Part shown: in pieces, positions 1 through 8,390 of the stretch
Layout: every line of letters starts with the position of its first letter
How positions within the stretch are numbered: the first letter of the stretch is position 1
Assembly (NCBI RefSeq): GCF_015101885.1
Contig: NZ_CP062941.1
Coordinates: forward strand, 1-64,000
From: Massilia litorea
GTDB lineage: Bacteria; Pseudomonadota; Gammaproteobacteria; Burkholderiales; Burkholderiaceae_D
Direction: 5' to 3'
DNA length: 64,000 bases
Notes under the pieces: model-generated
The model's input: only the letters and a program-made list of their open reading frames with translations
Database searches by the model: none
What the model was told of the DNA's origin: nothing
Translations under genes and position numbers: made by a program

Positions 1-63
1 CACCGGGGCGAAAGCGGCGGTGCTGATCACGGCTGCTGCAAGAGTGATGAGGATTCGTTTCAT
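1..63 (-). CDS. N-terminus of a secreted protein (truncated by window edge)
   Basis: Only the first 21 codons are visible, reading MKRILITLAAAVISTAAFAPV. This is a typical Sec signal peptide: a positive n-region (KR), a hydrophobic core and an AFA-like cleavage site. A strong ribosome binding site (AAAGGAG) lies about 7 bases upstream of the ATG. The mature protein lies outside the window, so no function can be given. Confidence 0.7.
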   Translation of the reverse strand, partial: MKRILITLAAAVISTAAFAPV

Positions 64-245
64 GGTAGTGCTCCTTTCGGTTCGGTGTGAGACCACTATA
101 GCCAGACGTTCCAGTGCACAGTAGAACTGATGCAAGTGCTTACAATCGATACATTTGGCCAGATTCCATTAACAGACTGGAAACCTTATGCTACCTCGGC
201 AGGCGTTTGCCAGCGCACGGTCGAGCTTGCCATTGAATCGGGAAT

Positions 246-280
246 CCACAACAAAACAGCCGGCGCAAAGGCCGGCTGTT
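246..280 (-). terminator. Rho-independent terminator after the TonB-C-like gene
   Basis: A perfect 10-bp stem (AACAGCCGGC / GCCGGCTGTT) with a 6-base loop is followed on the minus strand by a T-rich run. It lies 25 bases after the stop codon of the gene ending at 305. Confidence 0.85.
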
Positions 281-304
281 CTTCATGCAGGGATCGACGG
301 ATGA

Positions 305-649
305 TCAGTCGAGCTTCCATGCGTAGTCGACCTTGGCCCAGGTTTGCGCTGGTGCGCCATCCTTGGTGCCCGGCTTGAACTTGCAAGCCGACAGGCCTTT
401 TTGGGCTGCCTTGTCGAGGCCTTTGAAGCCGCTCGACTTTTCCAGCTTCGAGTCGGCGACGCTGCCGTCGGTGTTGACCAGGAAGGACATCGAGGTCGTG
501 CCCTGCTCTTCATTCATCAGCGAGGCTTTCGGGTATTCGACCTTGCACTTCGACGGGTCGAACGAGGCCGGGACTTCACCGGCGAATGCCGAGCCGGCGA
601 TGGTGGCGAAAACGAGGGTGGCGATGGCGCTCAGGTAAGGCTTTTTCAT
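305..649 (-). CDS. small secreted TonB C-terminal-domain-like protein
   Basis: A 114-residue protein. Residues 1-23 form a signal peptide ending SAFA, followed by about 90 residues resembling the TonB C-terminal fold. The part MSFLVNTDGSVADSKLEKSS, then a Lys-rich helix and CKFKPGTKDG, matches the pattern 'v.f.V..dG.v...kv.kSSG...ld.aA......c.f.P' of TonB/energy-transducer C-terminal domains. There is no TM anchor or Pro-rich linker, so it is not a classical TonB. It is probably a periplasmic stand-alone domain. The start at 649 was chosen because the signal peptide begins there. The upstream in-frame extension to 766 is polar and unlikely. Two cysteines in the mature part could form a disulfide. 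The partner and role are unknown. Confidence 0.75.
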   Translation of the reverse strand: MKKPYLSAIATLVFATIAGSAFAGEVPASFDPSKCKVEYPKASLMNEEQGTTSMSFLVNTDGSVADSKLEKSSGFKGLDKAAQKGLSACKFKPGTKDGAPAQTWAKVDYAWKLD

Positions 650-731
650 GATTTTTATTTCCCAAAAAGGTAGTTGGTCTGCCGCTGACTGCCTGCGGTC
701 TTTCAGTGAGTCCGGCTGGATTCGCCGTAAA

Positions 732-2497
732 TTAAAATTCTTCCCATTCGTCGCTGCCCGCTGCAACCGGTGCCTTCTTCGGCTTGGCCGGAGCTGCCGC
801 AGCGGCGGGCTTCTTCAGTGCCGCGCGCGGCGTACGTGCCGGACGCGCTGCCGGCGTACGCACTGCCGGCAAGGTCGCTACCGGTGCCGCTGGTGCCGGC
901 GCTGCCAAAGTCGGCTCGACGCTCTGCTCTTCGCCTTCGACCAGCTTGAAGATGCTGACCACGCGGCCCAGTTCGCCGGCCTGGTCCTGCAGGCTCTGGG
1001 CGGCGGCGGCTGCCTCTTCGACCAGGGCTGCATTCTGCTGGGTCATGCTGTCCATCTCGATGATCGACATGTTCACCTGCTCGATGCCGGCGCTCTGCTC
1101 GGCGCTGGCGTTGGCGATCTCGCCCATGATGTCGGTTACGCGCTTGACGCTCGCCACGACTTCATCCATCGTCACGCCGGCCTGGCCGACCAGCTTGCTG
1201 CCGCGCTCGACCTTCTCGACGGAATCGCCGATCAGGGTCTTGATCTCTTTGGCCGCCGCAGCCGAACGCTGGGCCAGGCTGCGCACTTCGGAAGCCACGA
1301 CCGCGAAACCACGGCCCTGCTCGCCGGCACGTGCCGCTTCGACTGCCGCGTTCAGCGCCAGGATGTTGGTCTGGAAGGCGATGCCGTCGATGACGCCGAT
1401 GATGTCGGCGATCTTGCTGGCCGAGCTGTTGATCTCGCCCATCGTGCCGACCACTTGCGACACCACGTCGCCGCCCTTGCGGGCCACGTCCGAGGCGCTG
1501 GCCGCCAGCTGGTTCGCTTCACGAGCGTGCTCGGCGTTCTGGCGGACGGTGGTGGTGAGGGTTTCCATGGCCGAGGCCGTCTTTTCCAGCGAGCTGGCCT
1601 GCAGTTCGGTACGCGAGGACAGGTCGATGTTGCCGGCGGCGATTTCACGCGAAGCGGTGCCGATGGTCTCGGTACCGCGGCGCACCTGGCTGACGATGTC
1701 GACCAGGCTGTTGCGCATGCCGTTCATTTCGGCCAGCAGGCTGCCTTGTTCAGCGGTACGGGTGTCGATGGCGATCGCCAGGTTGCCGTGGGCAATGCTG
1801 CCCGCGATCTTCGTGTGTAGTCCGGCTCGCCGCCCAGTTGTTTGATCAGGCCGCGGGTGATGACCCAGGCCGCAGCGACGCCCATCACGACGGCGACGGC
1901 CAGCAGCACCAGCATGAAGTTACGGGCGTTGACGAATGCACTGGCCGCGTCTTCCTGGCTCTGCAGGCTCTGCTTGTCTTCCAGCTCCACCAGCTTGTCG
2001 AGCGCTTCGGTCCACTTCTTCTGGACAGGACGCACTTCCTTGATCATGACGCGGGTGGCGCTCATGGCGTCGTTCTTCAGGTACAGCTCGGACGCCTTGG
2101 CAATGGCAGGCATCGCGGTGGCTTCATGGCCCTTGATCTCGGCCAGCAACGCCTTTTCGGCGTCGGTGCCTTCGGCGCCGAAGATCTTGCTGACCTTGCT
2201 CTGGGCCGCGTCGTACTTGGCGGTCTGCTCCTTGAACTTCTTGAGCTCCGGTTCCATTTCGGTCGCGTCGGTCATCAGGGTCAGCACGCGCAGCGAGGCC
2301 AGGCGGTCACTGACGTTGTTGCGCATCTCGATGACGGCGCGGCTCGACACGTTGTTGACGCTGACCACGTGGTCGAGGCGGTCCTGGATCTGCGCCATGC
2401 GCAGGACGCCGACCACGGTGACCGCGACGAGCAGCACCAGCACCAGGGCGAAGCCCAGTCCCAGGCGCATGCCGACTTTCATCTTCGATAAATTCAT
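732..2497 (-). pseudogene. methyl-accepting chemotaxis protein, frameshifted
   Basis: A membrane chemoreceptor. The N-terminal part (1812-2497) has TM1 at about residues 10-32, a periplasmic four-helix-bundle-type ligand domain, and TM2 at about 192-214. The C-terminal part (732-1811) has the HAMP end and the conserved signalling hairpin ([20 protein letters not shown]). It ends in EWEEF, a CheR/CheB-docking pentapeptide of the xWxxF type. The two halves are in different frames. Between codons GAC-TAC and AAG-ATC-GCG at 1812-1816 there are five bases where six are expected. Restoring one base gives a normal receptor of about 588 residues. A good ribosome binding site (AGGAAG) precedes the ATG at 2497. 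Either this is a genuine recent single-base loss or it is a sequencing error. Confidence 0.85.
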
Positions 2498-2968
2498 TTC
2501 GCTTCCTAGCTGTTGATCAGATTTGCTTCGGTGGTGCCGTCGTCGGAGGCTGCGTTCCCTAACGGCAAGTCTTTCCCGTAGGATAAATCAAAAACTTACC
2601 GCCAAGGCTCGAAAACAGTGCAGTTATCAAAAAACGCAGGGCCGGGCGCAGAACGTTTTGTTGCAAATCCTCAATTCCGTGTTCGAAATTATGGAGCGGA
2701 CCTTGCCATAGAGCAAGCGCAGCCTTCACCTGTCTACACAAATTTATATTTCCGTGTAGTAAATTTCCTACATGCAAGCAAAACAGCACGCATGTTCTTG
2801 TCGTACGCACCATAGCTGGTGACATAGGGCAATCGACATGATTGCCTCGACAATAACTGAACTACAAGAAGTGGGATTGGGAGAACGAAGCGCCTGCGAG
2901 CGCTGGGAGCAAACAGGAAGGCGAAGCAGGCGGCTGTCTGGCAGCCACCTGCCGGTAAGGCGATGGCC
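2498..2968. other. intergenic region between dusA and the chemoreceptor
   Basis: About 470 bases without a convincing gene. Small open frames here have neither ribosome binding sites nor recognisable protein character. An inverted repeat (GTAAGGC/GCCTTAC, about 2956-2972) overlaps the dusA stop codon but has no T-run. The chemoreceptor promoter must lie in the left half. Confidence 0.6.
2573..2599 (-). promoter_or_regulatory. possible sigma-28-type promoter for the chemoreceptor gene
   Basis: On the minus strand GTAAGTTT is followed after 11 bases by TACGGGAA, against the FliA consensus TAAAGTTT-N11-GCCGATAA. This is 6/8 at -35 and 4/8 at -10. Position (about 70 bases before the start codon) and gene class fit FliA control, but the -10 match is weak. 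Confidence 0.3.
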
Positions 2969-3970
2969 TTACAGGCTGCGGATCTGGGCTGCCGCTTCCA
3001 GCAACAGGCCGGGGTTGGCCGTGGCCAGCCTCTTCGGGTCCGACAACATCTGGCGGAAGGCACGCGCCCCCGGCAGGCCGGCCGTCAAACCGAGCATGTG
3101 GCGCGTGATGCTGTTGAGCTTGAGGCCATGCCCGCCATATTGCGCGAGCTGGGCGGCGATATACGGCACCATCGCCGCCAGCACCTCGGCGCGCGTCTTC
3201 GGCGCGGCGTCGTCGCCGTAGAAGCGGGCGTCCCAGTTCGCCATCGAATACGGGTTGTGGTAGGCCTCGCGGCCGAGCATGACGCCGTCCACGTGCTGCA
3301 AGTGCAGCGCGATTTCGTCATCCGTCTTGATGCCGCCGTTGATGATGATTTCCAGCTCCGGAAACTCACGCTTGAGTGCATATGCCACTTCGTAGCGCAG
3401 CGGCGGAATCTCGCGGTTCTCCTTCGGCGACAGGCCCTTCAGGATGGCATTTCTCGCGTGGACGATGAAGGTGCGGCAGCCGGCATCGGCGATCGTACCG
3501 ACGAAATCACGCACAAAACCGTATTCCTCGTCCTTGTCGATGCCGATCCGATGCTTCACCGTGACGTCGATCGACACCGCATCGCGCATCGCCTTGACGC
3601 AGTCGGCCACCAGCTGGGGCTCGTTCATCAGGCAGGCACCGAAGGCGCCGCGCTGCACGCGCTCGGATGGGCAGCCGCAATTGAGGTTGATCTCGTCATA
3701 GCCCCACTCCTGGCCCAGCTTCGCGCTTTTCGCGAGGTCAAGCGGCTCGCTGCCGCCCAGCTGCAGCGCGACCGGATGCTCGATCTCGTCAAAACGCAGG
3801 TGGCGCTCGACGTCGCCGTAGACCAGGGCGCCGGTGGTCACCATCTCTGTATACAGCCAGGTATGGCGCGTGATCTGGCGGTGGAAGACGCGGCAATGGC
3901 GGTCGGTCCAGTCCATCATGGGGGCTACACTCAGTAACCTACTGTTTTTGTTACTCTTTTCGTTGTTCAT
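2969..3970 (-). CDS. dusA: tRNA-dihydrouridine(20/20a) synthase DusA, with island-supplied 5' end
   Basis: An FMN/NADPH-dependent enzyme that reduces uridine 20/20a in the tRNA D-loop. The 333 residues show the family features in order: SVAPMMDWTDRHCR at the start, the INLNCGCPSERVQ region with the catalytic Cys (GCPS), TVKHRIGID, IINGGI, and DGVMLGREAYHNP near the FMN phosphate site. The first 12 codons (MNNEKSNKNSRL) and the upstream region come from the genomic island. From LSVAPMMDW the sequence is the chromosomal gene. The ATG at 3970 is taken as start, although a TTG at 3988 is in frame and no strong ribosome binding site is visible. The original start lies 7.6 kb away at 11607. The enzyme should still be made, because the joint keeps the frame. 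Confidence 0.93.
   Translation of the reverse strand: MNNEKSNKNSRLLSVAPMMDWTDRHCRVFHRQITRHTWLYTEMVTTGALVYGDVERHLRFDEIEHPVALQLGGSEPLDLAKSAKLGQEWGYDEINLNCGCPSERVQRGAFGACLMNEPQLVADCVKAMRDAVSIDVTVKHRIGIDKDEEYGFVRDFVGTIADAGCRTFIVHARNAILKGLSPKENREIPPLRYEVAYALKREFPELEIIINGGIKTDDEIALHLQHVDGVMLGREAYHNPYSMANWDARFYGDDAAPKTRAEVLAAMVPYIAAQLAQYGGHGLKLNSITRHMLGLTAGLPGARAFRQMLSDPKRLATANPGLLLEAAAQIRSL
3906..3925. repeat. attL core (20 bp) within dusA
   Basis: GTCCAGTCCATCATGGGGGC is repeated exactly at 11558-11577. On the dusA strand it encodes APMMDW plus part of the following Thr codon. Integration into the 5' end of dusA by a tyrosine integrase is an established strategy of a family of prophages and islands. 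The adjacent integrase gene supports the assignment. Confidence 0.92.
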
Positions 3971-3991
3971 TTTGGCTATGTGCAGCAATCA

Positions 3992-4010
3992 GTGCACACG
4001 TCGTGCACAC
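3992..4010 (+). repeat. paired GTGCACAC direct repeats near attL
   Basis: Two copies of GTGCACAC are separated by three bases (GTC), about 66 bases inside the attL core and just upstream of the integrase gene. The same arrangement recurs inside attR at 11503-11521. They are candidate arm-type sites for the integrase or a directionality factor, which is inference from position. Confidence 0.6.
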
Positions 4011-4067
4011 AGGGTAAATAATTCGTTCATAATCCGGGCATAACTCAACATACATGAATTGCACACG

Positions 4068-5117
4068 ATGGCGACAATAACGAAGCTACCCAGCGGGAAA
4101 TGGCGGGCACAGGTTAGGAAAGGTGGCATGTACCGGGGAGAGACGTTCACCCGAAAGCGTGACGCTGAGTCATGGGCGAAACAAGTAGAAGTTCAAGCGG
4201 AGCACATTGTTGCGAGCGGATACCAGCCCGTACCAGAAGGTTATAGCGTAGGCGACCTAATCGACGGTTACGCCCAAGAGTGTAACATGGGCGGCCGCAC
4301 CAAACAGGCAACCCATGCCATGCTGAGGCGGGAGCTAGGGAGCGTTCCGCTGAAACGCCTCAACAGTATCCACTTGCGTGACTTCATCGACATAAGAGTT
4401 AAAGCTGGTGCTGGCGGCGTGACGATTGCCGCAGACCTGTCCTTCTTCGGGGCGATCTTAAAGTGGGGCAAGCACTCCAGACGGATGGACCTGCCGACTG
4501 ACCTCGCCCGTGATGCGCGCAGGGATTTGAGCGCCCGAAACGTGAGCACCCGCAGTAGTGAGCGTGATCGCGAGCCAACCACGGCTGAACTCGAAAAGCT
4601 TTACGCATTCTGGACTGCCAACAAGCGCCAGACGATCCCCATGGCGACTCTCTGCGCGTTTGCCCTTGCTACAGCCATGCGCCAAGACGAGATTTGCTCG
4701 ATCCAACTAGAAGATGTGGATGCGGAGAAGCGCACGGTTATCATTCGCGACCGGAAGGACCCCCGCAAGAAAGAAGGAAACCACCAAACGGTTCCCCTGC
4801 TACCTGCTGCATGGGCACTAGTCGAACCACTACTGGCAATGCGAAAGATTGGACGGGTGTTTCCATATCAGGCATCCAGCGTAAGTACAGCATTCACCCG
4901 TGCATGTGCCAAGGTGGGCATCGAAGACCTTCGGTTCCACGATCTTCGGCATAAGGCCACAAGCGACCTGTTCCGCCTTGGGCTGTCAATTCCAGAGGTT
5001 GCGGTACTGACAGGTCATAAAACGTGGACCCAACTGAAACGCTACACCCATACCAATTCGGAAGATGTACACGCGGCTGTGTTGGCGTTATCCAAAGTTC
5101 AGACTCAGACACCATGA
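4068..5117 (+). CDS. int: tyrosine recombinase/integrase of the dusA island
   Basis: It catalyses site-specific integration and excision at dusA. The 349 residues have an N-terminal AP2-like arm-binding part (about 1-50), a SAM-like core-binding domain (about 55-150) and a C-terminal catalytic domain (about 170-335). The catalytic set appears complete: Arg205 (ATAMRQDEI), a Lys near 230, His291-x-x-Arg294 (HDLRH), His317 (LTGHKTW) and the nucleophile Tyr326 (LKRYTHTN). The ATG at 4068 is preferred over an in-frame TTG nine bases earlier. It is divergent from dusA, with only about 100 bases between them holding the GTGCACAC repeats, so its own binding sites may control it. Its stop codon overlaps the next gene by ATGA. 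Confidence 0.95.
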   Translation: MATITKLPSGKWRAQVRKGGMYRGETFTRKRDAESWAKQVEVQAEHIVASGYQPVPEGYSVGDLIDGYAQECNMGGRTKQATHAMLRRELGSVPLKRLNSIHLRDFIDIRVKAGAGGVTIAADLSFFGAILKWGKHSRRMDLPTDLARDARRDLSARNVSTRSSERDREPTTAELEKLYAFWTANKRQTIPMATLCAFALATAMRQDEICSIQLEDVDAEKRTVIIRDRKDPRKKEGNHQTVPLLPAAWALVEPLLAMRKIGRVFPYQASSVSTAFTRACAKVGIEDLRFHDLRHKATSDLFRLGLSIPEVAVLTGHKTWTQLKRYTHTNSEDVHAAVLALSKVQTQTP

Positions 5118-5635
5118 CAAAAATTACTGACGAACCATTCAACGGCTTCCCAGCAGACGGTACACCTGTACAGTTCTTCGAGTGCGTGCAGCGTGCTCTT
5201 ACGTGGCTTGAACCCTACCTGAACGACAACGACATCAACCACGCTACCTTAGTCGCATATTGCCGCTCATATGCCAATTTGGTGTTCTGTGACGGCGAGC
5301 AACAAGCGTACGACAGTCAGGAATCGCTGAATGCAGCGTTGAAACAGGTAGTAGTCAAACAGCAGCAGATCGTGACCGTTTTCAGCGGAGTACGGAACTC
5401 CATTTTGTCGGCACAGGCGCTTGCTCAGGTCGAAAGCCATAGCAAGACCCAGAGCGAGCGAGCATCGAAGCCTCGAAAACTGGAGGAAAGCGACTGCCGC
5501 CGCATCGCGAAGCGGTACTGGGACAGCAAAGCGGATGGGACCAGCTACGGTATTGTGAAGGCGCTTGCGGCTGAATACGATGTTAGCCCGACAACCATCC
5601 ACGCCACAGCGAAAAAGTACAACCCGCTGAATTGA
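5114..5635 (+). CDS. unknown protein with C-terminal HTH-like region, coupled to the integrase
   Basis: A 173-residue protein starting at the ATG that overlaps the integrase stop (ATGA), so it is probably translationally coupled. The N-terminal two thirds is helical and mixed-charge with no recognised motif. The C-terminal 50 residues (CRRIAKRYWDSKADGTSYG, then VKALAAEYDVSPTTIHATAK) look like a helix-turn-helix with a recognition helix near SPTTIHATAKKY. The role could be regulation or assistance of integration. No family can be named. Confidence 0.7.
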   Translation: MTKITDEPFNGFPADGTPVQFFECVQRALTWLEPYLNDNDINHATLVAYCRSYANLVFCDGEQQAYDSQESLNAALKQVVVKQQQIVTVFSGVRNSILSAQALAQVESHSKTQSERASKPRKLEESDCRRIAKRYWDSKADGTSYGIVKALAAEYDVSPTTIHATAKKYNPLN

Positions 5636-5705
5636 CAAGTAACCGGGTTGCTGAATACTCGCACCTTACAGTTCAGTCCTCATCAACAACAGCAGAGGAT
5701 CTGAA

Positions 5706-5960
5706 ATGCAGGCAACCCACACCACCACCCCCAACGTAGCCGACCTAGCCCGGCTTGTGAACTGCCTAGACGAGCATGGCTTTGCCACGCTTGCAGGAGT
5801 TAAGGTGTCCACACTTGACGCATGGCGCAAACGAGGCCAAGGCCCGGAGTACGTCTTGCTCGGCAGGAACTACCTGTACCCTATCGCCGCAGTCGAGCGC
5901 CACCTTTCTTCACTTGTCAGAACTCGTAGTCCCAGCAATCCAGCGAAGACACTGATGTAG
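5706..5960 (+). CDS. small helix-turn-helix protein, excisionase/AlpA-like
   Basis: An 84-residue protein with the MerR/Xis-type winged-HTH pattern: FATLAGVKVSTLDAWRKRGQ (helix-turn-helix), a turn GPEYVLLGRNYLY and PIAAVERHL. This is the shape of small recombination-directionality factors and AlpA-like activators. The ribosome binding site AGAGGA lies about 8 bases before the ATG. Next to an integrase, the likeliest role is control of excision or of island genes. That function is inference; the fold is fairly clear. Confidence 0.75.
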   Translation: MQATHTTTPNVADLARLVNCLDEHGFATLAGVKVSTLDAWRKRGQGPEYVLLGRNYLYPIAAVERHLSSLVRTRSPSNPAKTLM

Positions 5961-6460
5961 TCGATTCTCTATCGCGAAGACAGAAAACCACAGCCTGGTT
6001 GAGCATTTCACTACGTTTTATATGTAATAGCGTTGCTGAATTTTTGAGCAGACTGGATGCGGCGGTACCGCACTGACATCAACTGAGACAGCGCCAACTC
6101 AACAGCCTATCCAAGGCAATATAAGGCCCCTAGGAGGCGCTCAAAGAAGAAGTTGGTAGGCAGGTAGCCACCAAGAAGAAATCCACTCAGAAGACCGCTA
6201 TTCCAAGATAGATAGCAAGCAGCACAGTTTGAAACACGTTATCGACAGGAATCCCGATTCGCCTCTTTGGAAGAAAGCCATTATCTCAGGCTCTCCTATG
6301 ATGACGGAGTTCTCTTGACCTGTCAATGAAAGCAGTGATTTAAGCCGTTTTAAGCACTCCCATATAGGAGAAACCCCTAACCCGCTCGTGTACCACCGCC
6401 AATTTGTACTAGTAAGTAAGGAGAAGCAGTGTAGGAGCAGTAACAGAAGGAGTATCAACA
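5961..6460. other. 500-base non-coding stretch before the HUH protein gene
   Basis: No convincing gene. A minus-strand open frame here is a Leu-rich artefact. The stretch ends with a strong ribosome binding site (AAGGAG) for the gene at 6461. Because the downstream gene is a replication-initiator-like HUH protein, a nicking site or origin could lie here. I could not pick out a defined hairpin origin by eye. Confidence 0.5.
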
Positions 6461-7012
6461 ATGAAGAAGGAAGAGACAGCCATTACACTAGCCAACGGTG
6501 GAATGCACAGCCAGAAGGCATACCGGAAGATAAAGGATATGCTCAACAATAACTACTACACCTCCCCACGCCTCTACCATCTTGTAATGATGGGTTCGGA
6601 ACAGAGCCGAGACTACCAAGCAGCCATGAAGGCTCTTTGCCTCGAACTACGCAGGAAGGAGATCCCCTGTCAGTGGAAGGGTTGTCTTGAAGTAGAAGAC
6701 GAGAAGGGATTGCATTTTCACGTGTTCATCCTGGCCGAAGCAAAGTATCGCAACCCATGCTCCGTCCTCAACCATAACTCCCAGCACTGGCTGAACGTGA
6801 TGATGCAGAAACGTGAACTGACCTACTACATCGCACCACCAGAGAACCCCATGCACCGCACGAGACTGGGTAAGCGGGTGAACTACGCCACCCTAGCTGG
6901 GGACAAACTCGCAGACTGTCTGGTTTGGATTTCGTATCTCGTAAAGAGTCGATCTAAGATTCAAGGGATGAGTCGCACCTACTTCGGGAGCCAACCCAAC
7001 CGCGCTTGTTAG
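6461..7012 (+). CDS. YagK/YfjJ (inovirus Gp2-like) HUH-type protein
   Basis: A 183-residue protein. Key features are the HUH motif in GLHFHVFILAEA (His85-Phe-His87) and a C-terminal WISYLVKSRSK segment (Tyr149, Lys152) followed by SRTYFGSQP. This is the pattern of the YagK/YfjJ-inovirus Gp2 family found in prophages and islands, which resembles rolling-circle replication initiators (HUH endonucleases). It has a very strong ribosome binding site. If active, it would nick island DNA at an origin; a regulatory role is also possible. Length fits a minimal single-domain form. Confidence 0.8.
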   Translation: MKKEETAITLANGGMHSQKAYRKIKDMLNNNYYTSPRLYHLVMMGSEQSRDYQAAMKALCLELRRKEIPCQWKGCLEVEDEKGLHFHVFILAEAKYRNPCSVLNHNSQHWLNVMMQKRELTYYIAPPENPMHRTRLGKRVNYATLAGDKLADCLVWISYLVKSRSKIQGMSRTYFGSQPNRAC

Positions 7013-7087
7013 GAGAAAGCGTCGTACAGGCCAACGCTACTACCTTGGCGAAAGGTAAGCGCAAAGCAGCTCCCAGTTCTGCTCGCG

Positions 7088-7393
7088 CTACCGTTGTTTT
7101 GCAAAGGCCCTGCGACATTTCTCGAACATTCGCTGATAAGCGCTTTTCGATGGGACGTTTTCCTCATACACCCAAAGTACGGTGTTTACAACAAACGGCG
7201 CAGCCGAGTCTTTTGAGTCAAGCTTCCCTTCCCTTATGAGTGCTCGAAGAAGCTCGTCTTGAGACACTCCTCTGTCCCGCTGCTCAGCGGACATCTTTGC
7301 TAAAGCTGCCATCGGCCTACATACACTATCATCGGCAAATGCATGCGATGCACCTAAGATCGCAAAGGAAAAAATCAGTGTTGTACGAAGCAT
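7088..7393 (-). CDS. small secreted protein of unknown function
   Basis: A 101-residue protein with a clear signal peptide (about 1-20, ending SHAFA) and a mature part of about 80 residues. The mature part has two Cys (VCRPM and EKCRRAF) that could pair. It is helical and charged: MSAEQRDRGVSQDELLRAL. No enzyme motif is seen. It is the only exported protein of the island apart from possible cargo, and it runs opposite to its neighbours. The ribosome binding site is weak (GGGAAAATTAA). Family not recognised. Confidence 0.6.
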   Translation of the reverse strand: MLRTTLIFSFAILGASHAFADDSVCRPMAALAKMSAEQRDRGVSQDELLRALIREGKLDSKDSAAPFVVNTVLWVYEENVPSKSAYQRMFEKCRRAFAKQR

Positions 7394-8102
7394 TTAATTT
7401 TCCCGTCGTTAAAGTGATCTAGTATATTAACGAATGGAAAACATTGCTATCTCTAAGCGAGCAACTCCATATTTCTAACAATTATGCTTTCAACAGAGGG
7501 TTGGTATGCGAACCGTATTACTTCATCTAGAACGCCTGCAACGTCACTACGAAGCCTCGGTACGATCCTACGATGAAGTTTCATTACTTGATCTCTCGCA
7601 CTCCCTTCGCGTATGGGCTGATCTCAAAACGGTGTTGCCACAGTTAGCTCCCGCGTTTTCCAAAACCTTGAGCTTCAAAACTTCTACGCCTGCAAAGAAA
7701 GTCTTACGCGCAGCACGTGGCTCTCGATTCGTCTTCGCTTTCATGCCCGGGGGAGTGATTACGTACGCAGCCAATGGAAGCATTGTCACAGGCCCTCAGG
7801 ATATCAAGGATAGATCTTTCACTGTCGGGGTCAGCTGCAAAATCAACACTGATGGCTCGATGGAGCTAAAAAATTACTCTTTTATGGAAGTTGCCAGCGA
7901 CCAACCAATGGTCAAGGCTGCTGCGGCAGAGGATGTCTCCCGCTGCAACTACTCCCAATGGCTTGGAGCTGAAGCTGTAAGGATGTCGTATCCAGACAAG
8001 ACCGGCGAGCTGAAAATAGTATCGATTACGAGGGAAATGCTGGCATTCCCCCACCAGCGCGGACACTTTCGATAGGTATGATGTCCCTATCGGAGGAGTT
8101 AC

Positions 8103-8390
8103 ATGGCACGTGAAAGACGGTTGTTTTCAGAAGAGTTCAAGCGCGAGGCAGTCAAGCTGGTAGGCCAGCCTGGTGCAAGCAAGGCGGCGATCGCCCGCGA
8201 CCTTGGCATTGGCGCCAATTTGCTGGGGCGGTGGTGCAGAGACGCCAACGTGGATGCAGAGGTTACGGGCGGGGGCGAGAAGGTATCGACCCAGGAATAT
8301 GAGCGCATGCGGCGCGAGCTGGCAAAGGTCAAGACGGAGCGCGACATCTTAAAAAAGGCGCTCGGCTACTTCGCAGCCGACCTCAAGTGA
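8103..8390 (+). CDS. IS3-family transposase OrfA (HTH)
   Basis: A 95-residue DNA-binding part. The HTH is at about residues 9-45 (FSEEFKREAVKLV...KAAIARDLGI) and a leucine-zipper-like helix at about 60-90 (MRRELAKVKTERDILKKALG). Ribosome binding site GGAGG precedes the ATG. It would be fused to OrfB by -1 frameshifting to make the active transposase. Confidence 0.93.
   Translation: MARERRLFSEEFKREAVKLVGQPGASKAAIARDLGIGANLLGRWCRDANVDAEVTGGGEKVSTQEYERMRRELAKVKTERDILKKALGYFAADLK
8351..8357 (+). promoter_or_regulatory. programmed -1 frameshift site (A AAA AAG)
   Basis: In the orfA frame the run is read as TTA AAA AAG, so A AAA AAG fits the X XXY YYZ slippery rule. It lies 31 bases before the orfA stop, and orfB is in the -1 frame. 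This is the standard IS3-family arrangement. Confidence 0.8.

Noticed and set aside
2559..2825. Minus-strand open frame between dusA and the chemoreceptor
   Set aside because: No ribosome binding site, mixed composition, and it covers the expected promoter region of the chemoreceptor.
3992..4010. GTGCACAC repeats as a CRISPR fragment
   Set aside because: Only two 8-bp units with 3-base spacing at each island end; no array and no cas genes. Position fits integrase arm sites.
6198..6461. Minus-strand Leu-rich open frame upstream of the HUH gene
   Set aside because: The poly-Leu start is the reverse of the purine-rich ribosome-binding region of the next gene; no supporting signal.
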